Positions 55,667 through 64,000 of a stretch of DNA of 64,000 bases are shown here, piece by piece (position 1 is the stretch's first letter; each line of letters begins with the position of its first letter). The DNA lies in the NCBI GenBank assembly GCA_004322135.1, contig SCSG01000030.1, positions 23,092 through 87,091 of the forward strand. Reading direction: 5' to 3'. The notes under the pieces were generated by a model. The model was given only the letters and a program-made list of their open reading frames with translations, did not search any database and was not told the DNA's origin. A program made the translations under genes and the position numbers. The DNA is from Burkholderiaceae bacterium. Lineage in GTDB: Bacteria > Pseudomonadota > Gammaproteobacteria > Burkholderiales > Burkholderiaceae_B.

Positions 55667-56161
55667 ATGCCTGCTGCTGATTTACTGACCCGTGATGCAG
55701 AGGCCTTGCATGAAGCCCTCAACGAGCTCATACGCGTCTATCAGTTTCGGGATCGTGGCCACATTTGCTGCTATGACGTATCCGTCACGCAATGCTATGC
55801 ATTAGAAACACTGGTTAAGCAGGGACCGCTACGACTTCAAGCGCTCGCTGAAGAAATGTATCTGGATAAAAGTACGGCAAGTCGGGTTGTTAACGCGTTG
55901 GAGCGCAAAGGCTACGTCGTTCGTATCGAAGACGCTCAAGACCGTAGGGCGATCCAGCTTCAGTCGACCGCATCTGGACAAGCACTCTACAGCGCGATCC
56001 GAGCCGATCTGATTGCTGAGGAGCGGGCCATGATTGAGGGCCTCTCCCCAGAAGTGCGGCAAGCCTCATTGATGCTACTAAGGCAGCTCGCACGGGCGGC
56101 GCAAGCACGATGCGATACGCAAACGAACAGCTTGCCCCAAACCATTACCGAGCTAGCATGA
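55667..56161 (+). CDS. MarR-family regulator of the arsenic/flavoprotein unit
   Basis: A 164-residue winged-helix protein with CYALETLVKQGPLRLQALAE, then DKSTASRVVNALERKGYVVR and DRRAIQLQSTASG, the MarR recognition helix and wing. Several N-terminal cysteines (HICCYDV, QCYAL) could sense thiophilic metalloids. Dyads of the same type precede its own gene and the downstream flavoprotein gene, so it probably represses both. Confidence 0.85.
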   Translation: MPAADLLTRDAEALHEALNELIRVYQFRDRGHICCYDVSVTQCYALETLVKQGPLRLQALAEEMYLDKSTASRVVNALERKGYVVRIEDAQDRRAIQLQSTASGQALYSAIRADLIAEERAMIEGLSPEVRQASLMLLRQLARAAQARCDTQTNSLPQTITELA

Positions 56162-56214
56162 AGATCCCTGTACTTTTATAACCCAAGGGGCCAAGCCTTT
56201 TTTTTAGCCAAAAT

Positions 56215-56229
56215 GTTGTCACCACCAAC
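56215..56229. promoter_or_regulatory. MarR operator, copy 2
   Basis: GTTGTCACCACCAAC resembles, in the opposite orientation, the dyad upstream of the MarR gene (GTTGTCACTAACAAC). It lies 58 bp before the flavoprotein start. Confidence 0.5.
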
Positions 56230-56287
56230 TTAAATGCAGCGCTTGCGATAAAGACGTGTCACTTATGTTCACTACCAGGAGTCACTC

Positions 56288-57586
56288 ATGAATCAAAATG
56301 ATTTTCCCGTCGCCGTTATTGGCGCTGGCCCTGTTGGACTTGCCGCCGCAGCGCATTTACTAAGCAGGGGCCTAACCCCCATTATTTTCGAAGCGGGGAG
56401 CCAGGCTGGTGCCAGTATTACTCAGTGGGGGCACGTCAGGATGTTCTCTCCCTGGCAATTTAATATCGACAAGAAGGCAGAACACCTATTAATCGCCAAC
56501 GGTTGGACCGCGCCGCAGCCGGATGTCTATCCCACTGGCCATGAGCTACTGACACAATACCTTCAGCCGTTATCTGAATTGCCTGAAATTACGCCATACC
56601 TACGCTTGAACAGTCGTGTCTTGGCAGTCACCAAGGCGGATCACGACGTCATGAAAACGCAAGGCCGTAACGCGGCTCCCTTTTTATTGCGCGTTGCCGG
56701 CCCCGATGGCGAGCATGATGTGCTGGTCAGTGCCGTGATAGATGCCTCTGGAACCTACGCGACCCCTAATTGGATGGGGGTAAATGGCCTTGCGGCATTG
56801 GGCGAGCAAGAAAATCGTGGGCGCATCGCTTACGGCATCCCTGATGTTTTGGGTAGCGCCCGTGAGCGCTATAGCGGCCGGCGTACTCTCGTAGTGGGTG
56901 GGGGGCACTCTGCCTTTAACGCTCTGCAGGATCTGGTTGCGCTGGCGCGTGTAGCGCCTGGTACCCGTGTGATTTGGGCAATTCGAGGCACTTCGTTGGA
57001 TCGCATCCTAGGAGGAGGTGAAAACGATCAACTGGAACAGCGAGGCATCCTGGGCTTGAAAATACGTCAGCTTCTGGACGAAGGCGCCATCGAACTTTAT
57101 CAAGACATCAGGATCAATAGGATAGCCGCGTCGCCTGAAGGGCTTGTCGTGCATAGTCAGGAACACGCCTTGCCACCCGTAGATGAAGTGATCGTCGCCA
57201 CGGGCTTTCGCCCCGACCTGCAACTATTGGCCGAGTTGCGCCTGGCTCTAGACCCTGCGACCGGCAGCCCAGTTCAGTTAGCGCCGTTGATTGATCCTAA
57301 TGAACATAGTTGCGGCACCGTGCGCCCACATGGTGCTCAAGAGTTAGCCCATCCCGATGAGCGGGTCTTCATTACCGGTATGAAAAGCTATGGCAGGGCG
57401 CCGACTTTCCTGATGCTGACCGGATACGAGCAGGTTCGCTCGGTAGCGGCTGCCTTGGTCGGCGACTGGGCGTCTGCGCAACACTCTGAGCTCGTTTTGC
57501 CTGAAACGGGTGTATGCAATACCCAATTTGTCGACCAGGCTGAGCCATCTTTGTGCTGTCGGCCAGCCACGGCTTGCAGCGCTTAA
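56288..57586 (+). CDS. FAD/NAD(P)-dependent oxidoreductase of the arsenic unit
   Basis: A 432-residue flavoprotein with two dinucleotide-binding folds: VIGAGPVGLAAAAHLL at the N-terminus and TLVVGGGHSAFNAL in the middle, plus VIVATGFRPDL near the C-terminal FAD contact. A cysteine pair and a last Cys end the chain (SLCCRPATACS), fitting a thiol or metalloid site. It lies between the MarR gene and arsO and probably acts with them; its reaction is not established from the sequence. Confidence 0.75.
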   Translation: MNQNDFPVAVIGAGPVGLAAAAHLLSRGLTPIIFEAGSQAGASITQWGHVRMFSPWQFNIDKKAEHLLIANGWTAPQPDVYPTGHELLTQYLQPLSELPEITPYLRLNSRVLAVTKADHDVMKTQGRNAAPFLLRVAGPDGEHDVLVSAVIDASGTYATPNWMGVNGLAALGEQENRGRIAYGIPDVLGSARERYSGRRTLVVGGGHSAFNALQDLVALARVAPGTRVIWAIRGTSLDRILGGGENDQLEQRGILGLKIRQLLDEGAIELYQDIRINRIAASPEGLVVHSQEHALPPVDEVIVATGFRPDLQLLAELRLALDPATGSPVQLAPLIDPNEHSCGTVRPHGAQELAHPDERVFITGMKSYGRAPTFLMLTGYEQVRSVAAALVGDWASAQHSELVLPETGVCNTQFVDQAEPSLCCRPATACSA

Positions 57587-57610
57587 ACTGCACAATTACG
57601 ATCAGGCACA

Positions 57611-58744
57611 ATGTCTATGCTAGAGCAAAGTCACAATCAGCAAGGGGAAAACGTAGTGACAACTAAAAACGGAGGCACCTGTGACGTGTTAATTGTGGGC
57701 GGTGGCCAGTCTGCGTTGGCTGTCGCGTACTTTTTACGGCGCACCTCCTTAAGCGTTGTGCTTTTGGATAATGGTCACGCACCGGGCGGCGCGTGGGTTC
57801 ATGCATGGGATTCCTTGCATCTATTTTCTCCAGCTCAGTGGAGTTCTTTGCCGGGTTGGGGGATGCCGCCTGTACAAGGCTATCCAAAACGCGATGATGT
57901 CATTAGGTACTTAACTCAGTACGAACAGAGGTACGATTTTTCGATTGAGCGTCCGGTTGTAGTGACAGACGTTCTGCGTGAGGATGACGACTTTGTTGTA
58001 CAGACGGATCACGGCCAGTGGCGCGCCCGCGCCGTCATTAGCGCGACGGGCACCTGGAGCCATCCCTATATTCCGGCTTACCCTAATCACGCCGCTTATG
58101 TCGGGCTCCAAATCCACTCAGCGCACTACCGCAACGCGGCACCACTTGCCGGCAAAGACGTGCTTATCGTAGGCGGCGGTAATTCGGGTGCGCAGATTCT
58201 GGCAGAGGTATCGCGCGTGGCCAAAACCACATGGGTCACACAAACCGAACCAATCTTCCTGCCGGACGAGGTGGATGGACGGGTGTTATTTGAGCGTGCC
58301 ACGGCCAAATGGAAGGCACAGCAAGAAGGGCGGGTATTGCAAGATCCACCTGGTGGGCTAGGCGATGTGGTGATGGTGGATCCGGTCAAAGCCGCGCGGG
58401 AGCGTGGTGTGCTTAACGCTGTGCGACCATTTCGGGAGTTCACAGAAAATGGCGTGATTTGGCAGGATGGATCGCAAACTGCATTTGATGCGGTCATTTG
58501 GTGCACTGGGTTTCGCCCAGCATTGGCGCACCTGGAGTCACTGGGTATTGTTACGCAGGAGGGCAAGGTTGCGCTTTCCGGAACTCAGTCGGTCAAAGTA
58601 CCCGGTTTATGGTTAGTGGGTTATGGCGAATGGACTGGTTTTGCCTCTGCGACCCTGATCGGTGTCATGCGTTACGCCAAAGCAACGGCGCTTGAGGTGG
58701 CGCAAGCGCTACAAGATGAATCTGCTGATGCCGCCGTGAAATAA
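57611..58744 (+). CDS. arsO: ArsO-like flavin-containing monooxygenase
   Basis: A 377-residue flavoprotein with [19 protein letters not shown] (FAD), the [18 protein letters not shown] substrate-side motif and [16 protein letters not shown] (NADPH). This matches the ArsO family found in arsenic clusters, thought to oxidise organoarsenicals or metalloid-related thiol compounds. It is 24 bases after the first flavoprotein and 7 bases before the MFS gene, in one operon. ATG start at MSMLEQ; the conserved part begins later. Confidence 0.8.
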   Translation: MSMLEQSHNQQGENVVTTKNGGTCDVLIVGGGQSALAVAYFLRRTSLSVVLLDNGHAPGGAWVHAWDSLHLFSPAQWSSLPGWGMPPVQGYPKRDDVIRYLTQYEQRYDFSIERPVVVTDVLREDDDFVVQTDHGQWRARAVISATGTWSHPYIPAYPNHAAYVGLQIHSAHYRNAAPLAGKDVLIVGGGNSGAQILAEVSRVAKTTWVTQTEPIFLPDEVDGRVLFERATAKWKAQQEGRVLQDPPGGLGDVVMVDPVKAARERGVLNAVRPFREFTENGVIWQDGSQTAFDAVIWCTGFRPALAHLESLGIVTQEGKVALSGTQSVKVPGLWLVGYGEWTGFASATLIGVMRYAKATALEVAQALQDESADAAVK

Positions 58745-58751
58745 ACGCGCC

Positions 58752-60029
58752 ATGTCTAATATTCAGGTAGATGCACTAGGCGCATCCAGCAGCGCGCCAG
58801 CAGCAGATAACCCACGTGCGCTCACCATCGCGCTCGGTATTGGCCAAATATGCGCATGGGGATCGTTGTACTACAGCTTTCCCTTAATCGCCGAAGCGAT
58901 GATGGCCGAACTGGGCTGGTCCAAGACCGATGTCTATGGCGCTGCTACGGTGGGCCTGGTGTTGGCAGGATTTCTGGCCTATCCCGTGGGTGTGGCGGTC
59001 GATAAAGGTTACGGCAGGGTGCTTATGGGCGGCGCCTCGCTTATGGCCGCCGTGTTGCTGGCCTGGTGGTCGCAGGTCGATAGCATATTGGGATTTTATC
59101 TGCTGGTTGCAGGTCTTGGCGCCTTGCAGGCGGCGGCTTTATACGAACCGGCCTTTGCGGTCATGGCTCGCCGGGTCGGGCCGAGCAGGGCTCGAGCGGG
59201 CATTACTGCCATAACGCTATGGGGCGGCTTTGCCAGCACCGTATTTATTCCCCTGGTGCAGTTCTTGTTGGATCACTGGGGGTGGCGTGATGCCTTGCTG
59301 GTATTGGCGCTGGTTAATGGCTTGATTTGCGCGGCGGCCTATTTCGGATTCATTCGGCCCGAAAAGGATGAGGTGCATTTTATTAGCCATCCAGATAAGG
59401 AGAGTCCGCGTACAACGGATAAGCAAGCGGTCAAGGCAGCGTTTCACAAGCCGGTTTTCTGGCTATTGATGTTAGCGCTGACGGCTTACGCGGGCGCATT
59501 TACCGCTTTCACCTTCCACATGTACCCCTTGCTGCTAGAGGGCGGTTTATCTACCAGCGATGTGGTTTGGGCTATTGCTACCATCGGCCCAGCTCAAGTG
59601 GCGGGTCGGATACTGATCAGCATCTTTGGCTCGGGAACCTCCATGCGACGTATTGGCACTTTTGTGGTGGCTGTATTTCCCTTGGTCTTCATTGTGTTGG
59701 CGCTAGGGCCGTCGAGCATGTGGGTTATCACGACCCTGTGTGTTGTCTATGGCGCAAGTAACGGGATCTTTACCATCGTGCGAGGACTGGTTGTACCCGA
59801 AATGCTCAGCCGCCGAGCCTATGGCGCGATCAATGGCCTATTGACCTTTCCCAGCACACTTGCCAGAGCCTTTGCCCCGGTTGCCGCGGCATGGCTCTGG
59901 TCAAGCACCCAGTCCTATGGCGTGGTGGTTTGGGCTATCGCCGCTAGCGCCACGCTCTTAACCCTCAGTTTTTGGTTGGCCGCGTGGACCAGCCATTCGA
60001 TGTCGGCGCGCCAGGACGCACAACCATAA
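58752..60029 (+). CDS. MFS transporter of the arsenic unit (ArsK-like role suggested)
   Basis: A 425-residue protein with 12 predicted membrane helices and the MFS loop GVAVDKGYGRVLMGG between helices 2 and 3. It is translationally close to arsO. MFS efflux proteins in similar arsenic clusters (for example ArsK) export trivalent arsenicals. Here that role is suggested only by context. The first about 20 residues are a polar N-terminal tail. Confidence 0.8.
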   Translation: MSNIQVDALGASSSAPAADNPRALTIALGIGQICAWGSLYYSFPLIAEAMMAELGWSKTDVYGAATVGLVLAGFLAYPVGVAVDKGYGRVLMGGASLMAAVLLAWWSQVDSILGFYLLVAGLGALQAAALYEPAFAVMARRVGPSRARAGITAITLWGGFASTVFIPLVQFLLDHWGWRDALLVLALVNGLICAAAYFGFIRPEKDEVHFISHPDKESPRTTDKQAVKAAFHKPVFWLLMLALTAYAGAFTAFTFHMYPLLLEGGLSTSDVVWAIATIGPAQVAGRILISIFGSGTSMRRIGTFVVAVFPLVFIVLALGPSSMWVITTLCVVYGASNGIFTIVRGLVVPEMLSRRAYGAINGLLTFPSTLARAFAPVAAAWLWSSTQSYGVVVWAIAASATLLTLSFWLAAWTSHSMSARQDAQP

Positions 60030-60063
60030 AAGCGTTGCCGGGGTACCGATAGGGGGGGTGATA

Positions 60064-60288
60064 TCAGCTGCAACAACCGTTCTGTTTTCCGTGCTCTTGA
60101 ACAGGTGGGCATGGTACAGAACCGTACGAGCAATAAACGCAGCAGTCACCGGGCTTGGGCTTCAGCATCGCATGGCACTGTTCGCACTCGTAAAACCACT
60201 GGCAAGCATCGGTGGGCATGACTTCCGTTTTAATGTGCCCACATTCAGGACAGGTCAAGGTAGATTGCAAGGTGATTTGTAGTGGCAT
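60064..60288 (-). CDS. GDCCVxC-domain small protein
   Basis: A 74-residue Cys-rich protein with CPECGH, CEQCH and the diagnostic GDCCVYCSYGSVPCPP motif, ending CCS. It belongs to the GDCCVxC family, some members of which contain selenocysteine; here the positions are ordinary cysteines. Family members cluster with mercury and arsenic genes. A role as metal(loid)-binding or redox protein is inferred. It is last in the arsR-led operon. Confidence 0.85.
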   Translation of the reverse strand: MPLQITLQSTLTCPECGHIKTEVMPTDACQWFYECEQCHAMLKPKPGDCCVYCSYGSVPCPPVQEHGKQNGCCS

Positions 60289-60356
60289 AGCTTAAGTTTA
60301 CTTCCATACTTGAAGCACGTAGCTTTAAACATATGTGGAGCCATACTTACCTTTAC

Positions 60357-61643
60357 TTAAATTGCACTCAACCGCAGCGCCAGGGCTGCAAGGGTAAAAA
60401 GCAAAACCGGCAAGGTCAGCACTATGCCGACTCGAAAGTAATATCCCCACGTGATCGTCATTCCCTTGCGCGCCAGGACGTGTAGCCATAGGAGTGTGGC
60501 CAGGCTGCCGATAGGGGTGATCTTGGGTCCGAGGTCGCTACCGATCACATTGGCATAGATCATGGCTTCCTTGATAACCCCGGTTGCCTGGCTGGCCTCG
60601 ATAGAAAGCGCTCCCACCAGCACCGTTGGCATGTTATTCATGATGGACGAAAGCAGGGCGGTCAGCACTCCGGTGCCCAAGGTTGCTGCCCACAAACCAT
60701 GGTCGGCCAGATAGTCGAGCAAGCCAGCGATCATTTCGGTGAGTCCGGCATTGCGTAGCCCATAGACCACCAGATACATACCTAGCGAAAAAATGACGAT
60801 GGCCCAGGGTGCTTCCCGTACAACCTTGCGTGTGCTGATCACATGCCCGCGCCCGGCAACGATAAGCAATGCCAATGCACCCAGAGCCGCAATCGCACTG
60901 ACTGGAATGCCGAATCCCTCTAGCGTAAAAAAGCCGATCAGCAGCAGTCCAAGCACAATCCAGCCCGCACGAAACGTCGCCAAGTCGCGAATGGCCGCTT
61001 TGGGCAGCTTAAGCTGGCTGTCGTCGTAGCGAACCGGAATACTGCGGTAAAAATACAGCATCAGCACCAGCAAGGTAGCGGCAATGGAAACAAAGTTCAC
61101 CGGCACCATGACCGCGGCGTAGCGTGCGAAGCTGATGTCGAAAAAATCAGCGGAAACGATATTGACCAGATTGGACACGATAAGAGGCAGACTGGCGGTG
61201 TCGGCAATAAAGCCAGCCGCCATCACAAACGCCAGTGTGGCAGCCGGCGTAAAGCCTAGCGCTAATAGCATGGCCATGACGATAGGCGTCAGAATCAAGG
61301 CGGCGCCGTCATTGGCAAAGAACGCAGAAACGACAGCCCCCAGCAGGACAATGAGTGCAAATAGCAGTCGGCCCCGCCCGCCACCCCACCTGGCTACATG
61401 CAGTGCCGTCCATTCGAAAAAGCCTGCCTCATCCAATAACAGGCTGATAATGATGATCGCCACGAAGGTAGCGGTCGCATTCCAGACAATCTGCCATACA
61501 ACCGGTATGTCGCCTAGGCTCACCACACCAAAGGCGAGTGCCAGCGCAGCACCGATTAAGGCGCTCCAGCCGATGTTCAAGCCGCGCGGTTGCCAGATAA
61601 CCAGGGTAATGGTGACAATAAAAATCAATAGTGCAGCAAGCAC
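60357..61643 (-). CDS. arsB: Arsenite efflux transporter ArsB
   Basis: A 428-residue inner-membrane protein with about 12 helices. Signature segments include [38 protein letters not shown], and [20 protein letters not shown] in the second half. ArsB exports arsenite and antimonite using the proton gradient. No arsA ATPase is present. It follows two arsenate reductase genes in the same operon. Confidence 0.93.
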   Translation of the reverse strand: MLAALLIFIVTITLVIWQPRGLNIGWSALIGAALALAFGVVSLGDIPVVWQIVWNATATFVAIIIISLLLDEAGFFEWTALHVARWGGGRGRLLFALIVLLGAVVSAFFANDGAALILTPIVMAMLLALGFTPAATLAFVMAAGFIADTASLPLIVSNLVNIVSADFFDISFARYAAVMVPVNFVSIAATLLVLMLYFYRSIPVRYDDSQLKLPKAAIRDLATFRAGWIVLGLLLIGFFTLEGFGIPVSAIAALGALALLIVAGRGHVISTRKVVREAPWAIVIFSLGMYLVVYGLRNAGLTEMIAGLLDYLADHGLWAATLGTGVLTALLSSIMNNMPTVLVGALSIEASQATGVIKEAMIYANVIGSDLGPKITPIGSLATLLWLHVLARKGMTITWGYYFRVGIVLTLPVLLFTLAALALRLSAI

Positions 61644-61742
61644 GTGAGGTCCTCTTTACAACAACTGGGAAAAGCGCCCATGGCAAGGGCGTCAAGGTGC
61701 AGAGCGTTACATCAACATCCGCTCATTGATAGTGATGGCGCA

Positions 61743-62222
61743 CTACGGCAAAAGACTGCCAATGTGATCCAACTGCGTTTTCAAGCGAACGGGATCGCTT
61801 TGCAAGTCGGCTAGCGGCAGCGCTAAGAAGGCCTCGATTCGGGTGCGCAAAATGCGATACGCCGTTTCAAAGGCCGCGTCGATTTGTGCGTCCGTGCCCG
61901 TAGCGTGGGCGGGATCCTCGACGCCCCAATGAGTCCGTATGACCGGCCCCAAGTAGGCAGGGCAGGTTTCGCCCGCCGCACTGGCGCAGACAGTCACCAC
62001 CACGTCCGGGGTTAGCGGCAGGTGATCCCAAGACTTGCTCATATAGCCGTCAGTGGAAATGCCCTCGCGCGCTAACAACGCTAGCGACCGAGGATGGACT
62101 TGGCCTGTAGGCTGGCTGCCGGCGCTCATCGCCCTCCAGTTTGCCGGGGCGAGGTGATTAAACGTGGCTTCGGCCAAGATGGAGCGGCAGGAATTGCCCG
62201 TGCATAGAAAAAGGATGTTCAT
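61743..62222 (-). CDS. arsC: Arsenate reductase, LMW-phosphatase (thioredoxin) type
   Basis: A 159-residue protein with the P-loop CTGNSCRS at the N-terminus and TVCASAAGETCP carrying the second and third redox cysteines, as in thioredoxin-linked ArsC. It reduces arsenate to arsenite for ArsB. The ATG at 62222 is chosen; a TTG two codons upstream is possible. It lies 100 bp upstream of arsB. Confidence 0.88.
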   Translation of the reverse strand: MNILFLCTGNSCRSILAEATFNHLAPANWRAMSAGSQPTGQVHPRSLALLAREGISTDGYMSKSWDHLPLTPDVVVTVCASAAGETCPAYLGPVIRTHWGVEDPAHATGTDAQIDAAFETAYRILRTRIEAFLALPLADLQSDPVRLKTQLDHIGSLLP

Positions 62223-62329
62223 ATACAAGAAGAAAAGGGGGGATGGAATTAATACCGAAAATGAAAGGCTTGATGCCGTAAAAGAGGTGTTGTGATGTCT
62301 ACTTGCACGAACACACGTATATCGTGCCC

Positions 62330-62854
62330 TTATTCTGACGTGGTGGCGTTTGTCTTGGCGACTTGATCACCTAGCGCGTCTAGTTCGCGTTTGATTGCCA
62401 CACGGTCTAGCGTGGCCAATGGCAGGCTAGTGAAAATCCTGATACGGTTCGCGATCTGACGAAATATCTTGTCGAAGAACTGATGCTTTTCTTGGTCGGT
62501 ACCTTTAAAAGCGGATGGATCTGCAAAGCTCCAGTGCGCGGTAATGGGCTGACCGGGCCACAAGGGGCATTCCTCACCAGCAGCGCTATCACATAAGGTA
62601 ATCACAAAATCCATCTGCGGCGCGCCTGGCCGGGCAAACTCATCCCAGCTTTTGCTGCGTAACCCATCCACAGGTAACTGCGTTGATTGCAGCACGTCAA
62701 TCGTAAGGGGATTGATTTGGGCGCCGGGGTGGCTGCCCGCGCTATACGCCTTAAATCGATCATGACCCAAAGTGTTTAGCAGCACTTCCGCCATGATGCT
62801 GCGCGCGGAATTGCCCGTGCATAGAAAGAGCGTGTGATAGGTTTTATCCGACAT
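62330..62854 (-). CDS. arsC: Second LMW-phosphatase-type arsenate reductase
   Basis: A 174-residue paralogue with CTGNSARS and ITLCDSAAGEECPLWPG, so all three catalytic cysteines are kept, with an Ala replacing the extra P-loop Cys. It is the first structural gene after arsR. Having two such enzymes in one operon is common in multi-gene arsenic clusters; they may use different reductants. Confidence 0.85.
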   Translation of the reverse strand: MSDKTYHTLFLCTGNSARSIMAEVLLNTLGHDRFKAYSAGSHPGAQINPLTIDVLQSTQLPVDGLRSKSWDEFARPGAPQMDFVITLCDSAAGEECPLWPGQPITAHWSFADPSAFKGTDQEKHQFFDKIFRQIANRIRIFTSLPLATLDRVAIKRELDALGDQVAKTNATTSE

Positions 62855-62906
62855 GGTATGGCTGTTTCCCGGTGAAATGTCGCCGACTCAGCGGCGGGTA
62901 CATCAG

Positions 62907-63254
62907 TTAAGGGGTAGTCACAGGCTTTTCGATGGCAGTACAAGCAGTGATGCTTACCGGCGAACATGGGTTTCCGCCACAGCAGTTCTCGGTAAGATAG
63001 GCTAGAAGCGAATTCATCGTTTCATATTCAGCGGAATAAAAAACGAAACGCCCCTCTTGGCGGGAGGACAACAATCCCGCGTTGAGCAATTCCTTTAGGT
63101 GAAAGGAAAGCGAGGAGGGCGCAATTCCTACCAACTCTGATAGGCGTCCGGCCGGTAACCCCGCCGGCCCTGCTTGCACCAGGTAGCGATACGCTTCCAA
63201 TCGAGATTCATGAGCGATAGCGGCCAGCGCTCGAACTATATTTTTCGTTTCCAT
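62907..63254 (-). CDS. arsR: ArsR-family arsenic-responsive repressor
   Basis: A 115-residue winged-helix ArsR/SmtB protein: LAAIAHESRLEAYRYLVQ, GRLSELVGIAPSSLSFHLKELL and EGRFVFYSAEYE. The metal-sensing cysteines are C-terminal (ENCCGGNPC and a later ITAC), rather than in the DNA-binding helix as in the classic R773 ArsR. It is the first gene of the leftward operon and divergent from arsC (63343), so it probably represses both. Confidence 0.9.
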   Translation of the reverse strand: METKNIVRALAAIAHESRLEAYRYLVQAGPAGLPAGRLSELVGIAPSSLSFHLKELLNAGLLSSRQEGRFVFYSAEYETMNSLLAYLTENCCGGNPCSPVSITACTAIEKPVTTP

Positions 63255-63342
63255 TGTTCAATAATACTCGAAATGTTAAAGTTATGAAACCCTCATGCTG
63301 TCGCGATAAAGAAAGAGCGATAGCTGTTTACTCAGGAACGCC

Positions 63343-63768
63343 ATGCCCAACATTACGATTTATCATAATCCCGACTGCGGGACCTCACGCAACACGCTGG
63401 GCTTGATCCGCAATGCGGGCATCGAGCCCACCATCGTCGAGTATTTGAAAACTCCACCATCGCGTGAAGTGCTTGTCGACCTTATTGAACGCGCCGGATT
63501 AACCGTACGCCAAGCCCTACGTGAAAAAGGCACGCCTTTTCTAGAGCTAGGCTTGGACGATGCGACCCTCACGGATACACAGTTGCTCGATGCGATCCAA
63601 GTGCATCCCATCCTGTTGAATCGACCTTTTGTCGCGACGCCATTGGGAGTGCGCCTATGCCGACCTTCGGAGATGGTGCTGGATATTCTTCCAGAGCCGC
63701 AACAAGCAGCCTTTACCAAAGAGGATGGCGAGGTTGTTATCAATGAGCGTGGCGAGCGGCTGCGTTAG
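63343..63768 (+). CDS. arsC: Glutaredoxin-type arsenate reductase ArsC
   Basis: A 141-residue protein of the E. coli R773 ArsC fold: ITIYHNPDCGTSRNTLGLIR with the catalytic Cys12, then IEPTIVEYLKTPPSRE and HPILLNRPFVATPLGVRLCRP with the conserved arginines. It uses glutathione/glutaredoxin. It is unrelated to the two phosphatase-type ArsC proteins nearby. Divergent from arsR with 88 bp between. Confidence 0.93.
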   Translation: MPNITIYHNPDCGTSRNTLGLIRNAGIEPTIVEYLKTPPSREVLVDLIERAGLTVRQALREKGTPFLELGLDDATLTDTQLLDAIQVHPILLNRPFVATPLGVRLCRPSEMVLDILPEPQQAAFTKEDGEVVINERGERLR

Positions 63769-63825
63769 GCACGCTAAGTTCATCGAACCTGCCTGCTTCC
63801 CGTTTATTTTTGTTTGAGAGTATTG

Positions 63826-63896
63826 ATGTCCTCCTATTTACCTCCCCAAGACTTATCCTTACCCATGATCGATGAGGCGTTATTTGTTAGCGCCGA
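63826..63896 (+). pseudogene. arsH: Probable 5' fragment of arsH, interrupted by an IS21-family element
   Basis: The frame MSSYLPPQDLSLPMIDEALF resembles the poorly conserved N-terminus of ArsH flavoproteins (compare LPNIDxALF). It lies just after arsC, where arsH is often found, and the IS end follows at 63897. The call rests on about 24 residues and is tentative. Confidence 0.35.
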
Positions 63897-64000
63897 TGTA
63901 ATACTGACCCCCTGCGCCGGAGTAAAACTGACCCACTTGGGCGAATATGGTGGTTTTTTGGCCGCCGACTATGTTGACCCAGGAGCAAGCAGTGGAAATT
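63897..64000 (+). mobile_element. Left end of an IS21-family insertion sequence, partial
   Basis: The sequence TGTAATACTGACCCC is followed by a second AAACTGACCCA copy, the repeated-end pattern of IS21 elements, and then by the start of istA. The rest lies outside the window. Confidence 0.75.
63971..64000 (+). CDS. istA: IstA transposase, start only (partial)
   Basis: The ten codons read MLTQEQAVEI, the characteristic beginning of IS21-family IstA (compare MLTxEQAVEI). The gene continues beyond the window. Its HTH and DDE domains are not visible here. Confidence 0.75.
   Translation, partial: MLTQEQAVEI

Larger units (their letters stand above)
39845..64000. mobile_element. Tn7-like transposon, left end and cargo (right end outside the window)
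   Basis: The element begins TGGTGAGT, followed by three 22-bp direct repeats whose core GACATTAAAGTTCTG...CTAG resembles Tn7 TnsB sites (recalled form GACAAAATAG...GAACTRG). Their offsets (0, 68 and 114 bp) match the spaced three-site layout of the Tn7 left end. The target is cpaC; CGCAA at 39840-39844 is the presumed 5-bp target duplication. No tns genes are in the window, as expected if they sit near the other end. Extent to the right is inferred; part of this DNA could be a different element. Confidence 0.65.

Overview
The window looks like a chromosomal segment of a betaproteobacterium, most likely Alcaligenaceae (Bordetella/Achromobacter/Pusillimonas-like). This rests on overall gene content and order (recA-recX with a LexA box, metR/metE, sucCD, hemC-hemD-hemX-hemY, ppa, a Tad pilus locus) and on the style of the encoded proteins. 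It is an inference; no search was run.

Bases 1-6700 hold a small catabolic/transport neighbourhood: a branched-chain-type ABC binding protein, a LysR regulator, a Rieske oxygenase, a pyrone-dicarboxylate-lactonase-like amidohydrolase, an NTF2-like protein and an enolase-superfamily enzyme. A CAU-anticodon tRNA follows. Bases 7000-16800 carry a giant alpha-2-macroglobulin with its penicillin-binding protein 1C partner, then small envelope proteins. Bases 16900-34700 are core genome: pyrB with an extra N-terminal HTH-like segment and a hairpin over its ribosome site, rdgC, recA-recX, metR/metE, sucCD, terC with a micro-ORF, the heme operon, ppa and an entericidin-like lipoprotein. Bases 34990-39844 are the start of a Tad (Flp pilus) locus.

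At about 39845 the cpaC secretin gene is cut. The incoming DNA starts with TG and has three spaced 22-bp repeats (GACATTAAAGTTCTG...CTAG) laid out like the left end of Tn7. No transposase lies inside, so I infer that everything from 39845 to the end of the window is cargo of a Tn7-like element whose tns genes and other end lie beyond 64000. The cargo contains: orphan HigA and AbrB antitoxins; a CBASS anti-phage operon (HNH-SAVED effector, CD-NTase, E1/E2 ligase Cap2, JAMM protease Cap3) with a fifth PD-(D/E)XK-like gene; an unfamiliar protein ending in an IS5-transposase-type HTH; an exported fibrinogen-like protein; a trypsin-like protease paired with a zinc-ribbon HEPN/RES protein; a DUF455 ferritin-like protein; a TrfA-like plasmid replication initiator with four 22-bp iterons (a plasmid-origin remnant); and a large arsenic-resistance block.

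The arsenic block has a rightward MarR-flavoprotein-ArsO-MFS unit, a leftward arsR-arsC-arsC-arsB-GDCCVxC unit and a rightward glutaredoxin-type arsC. A probable arsH start follows and is broken by an IS21-family element that runs off the window. The most promising little-described items are the protease-RES pair, the HTH-PyrB with its repeated dyads and ribosome-site hairpin, the CBASS variant, and the 47 kb HTH-tailed protein.
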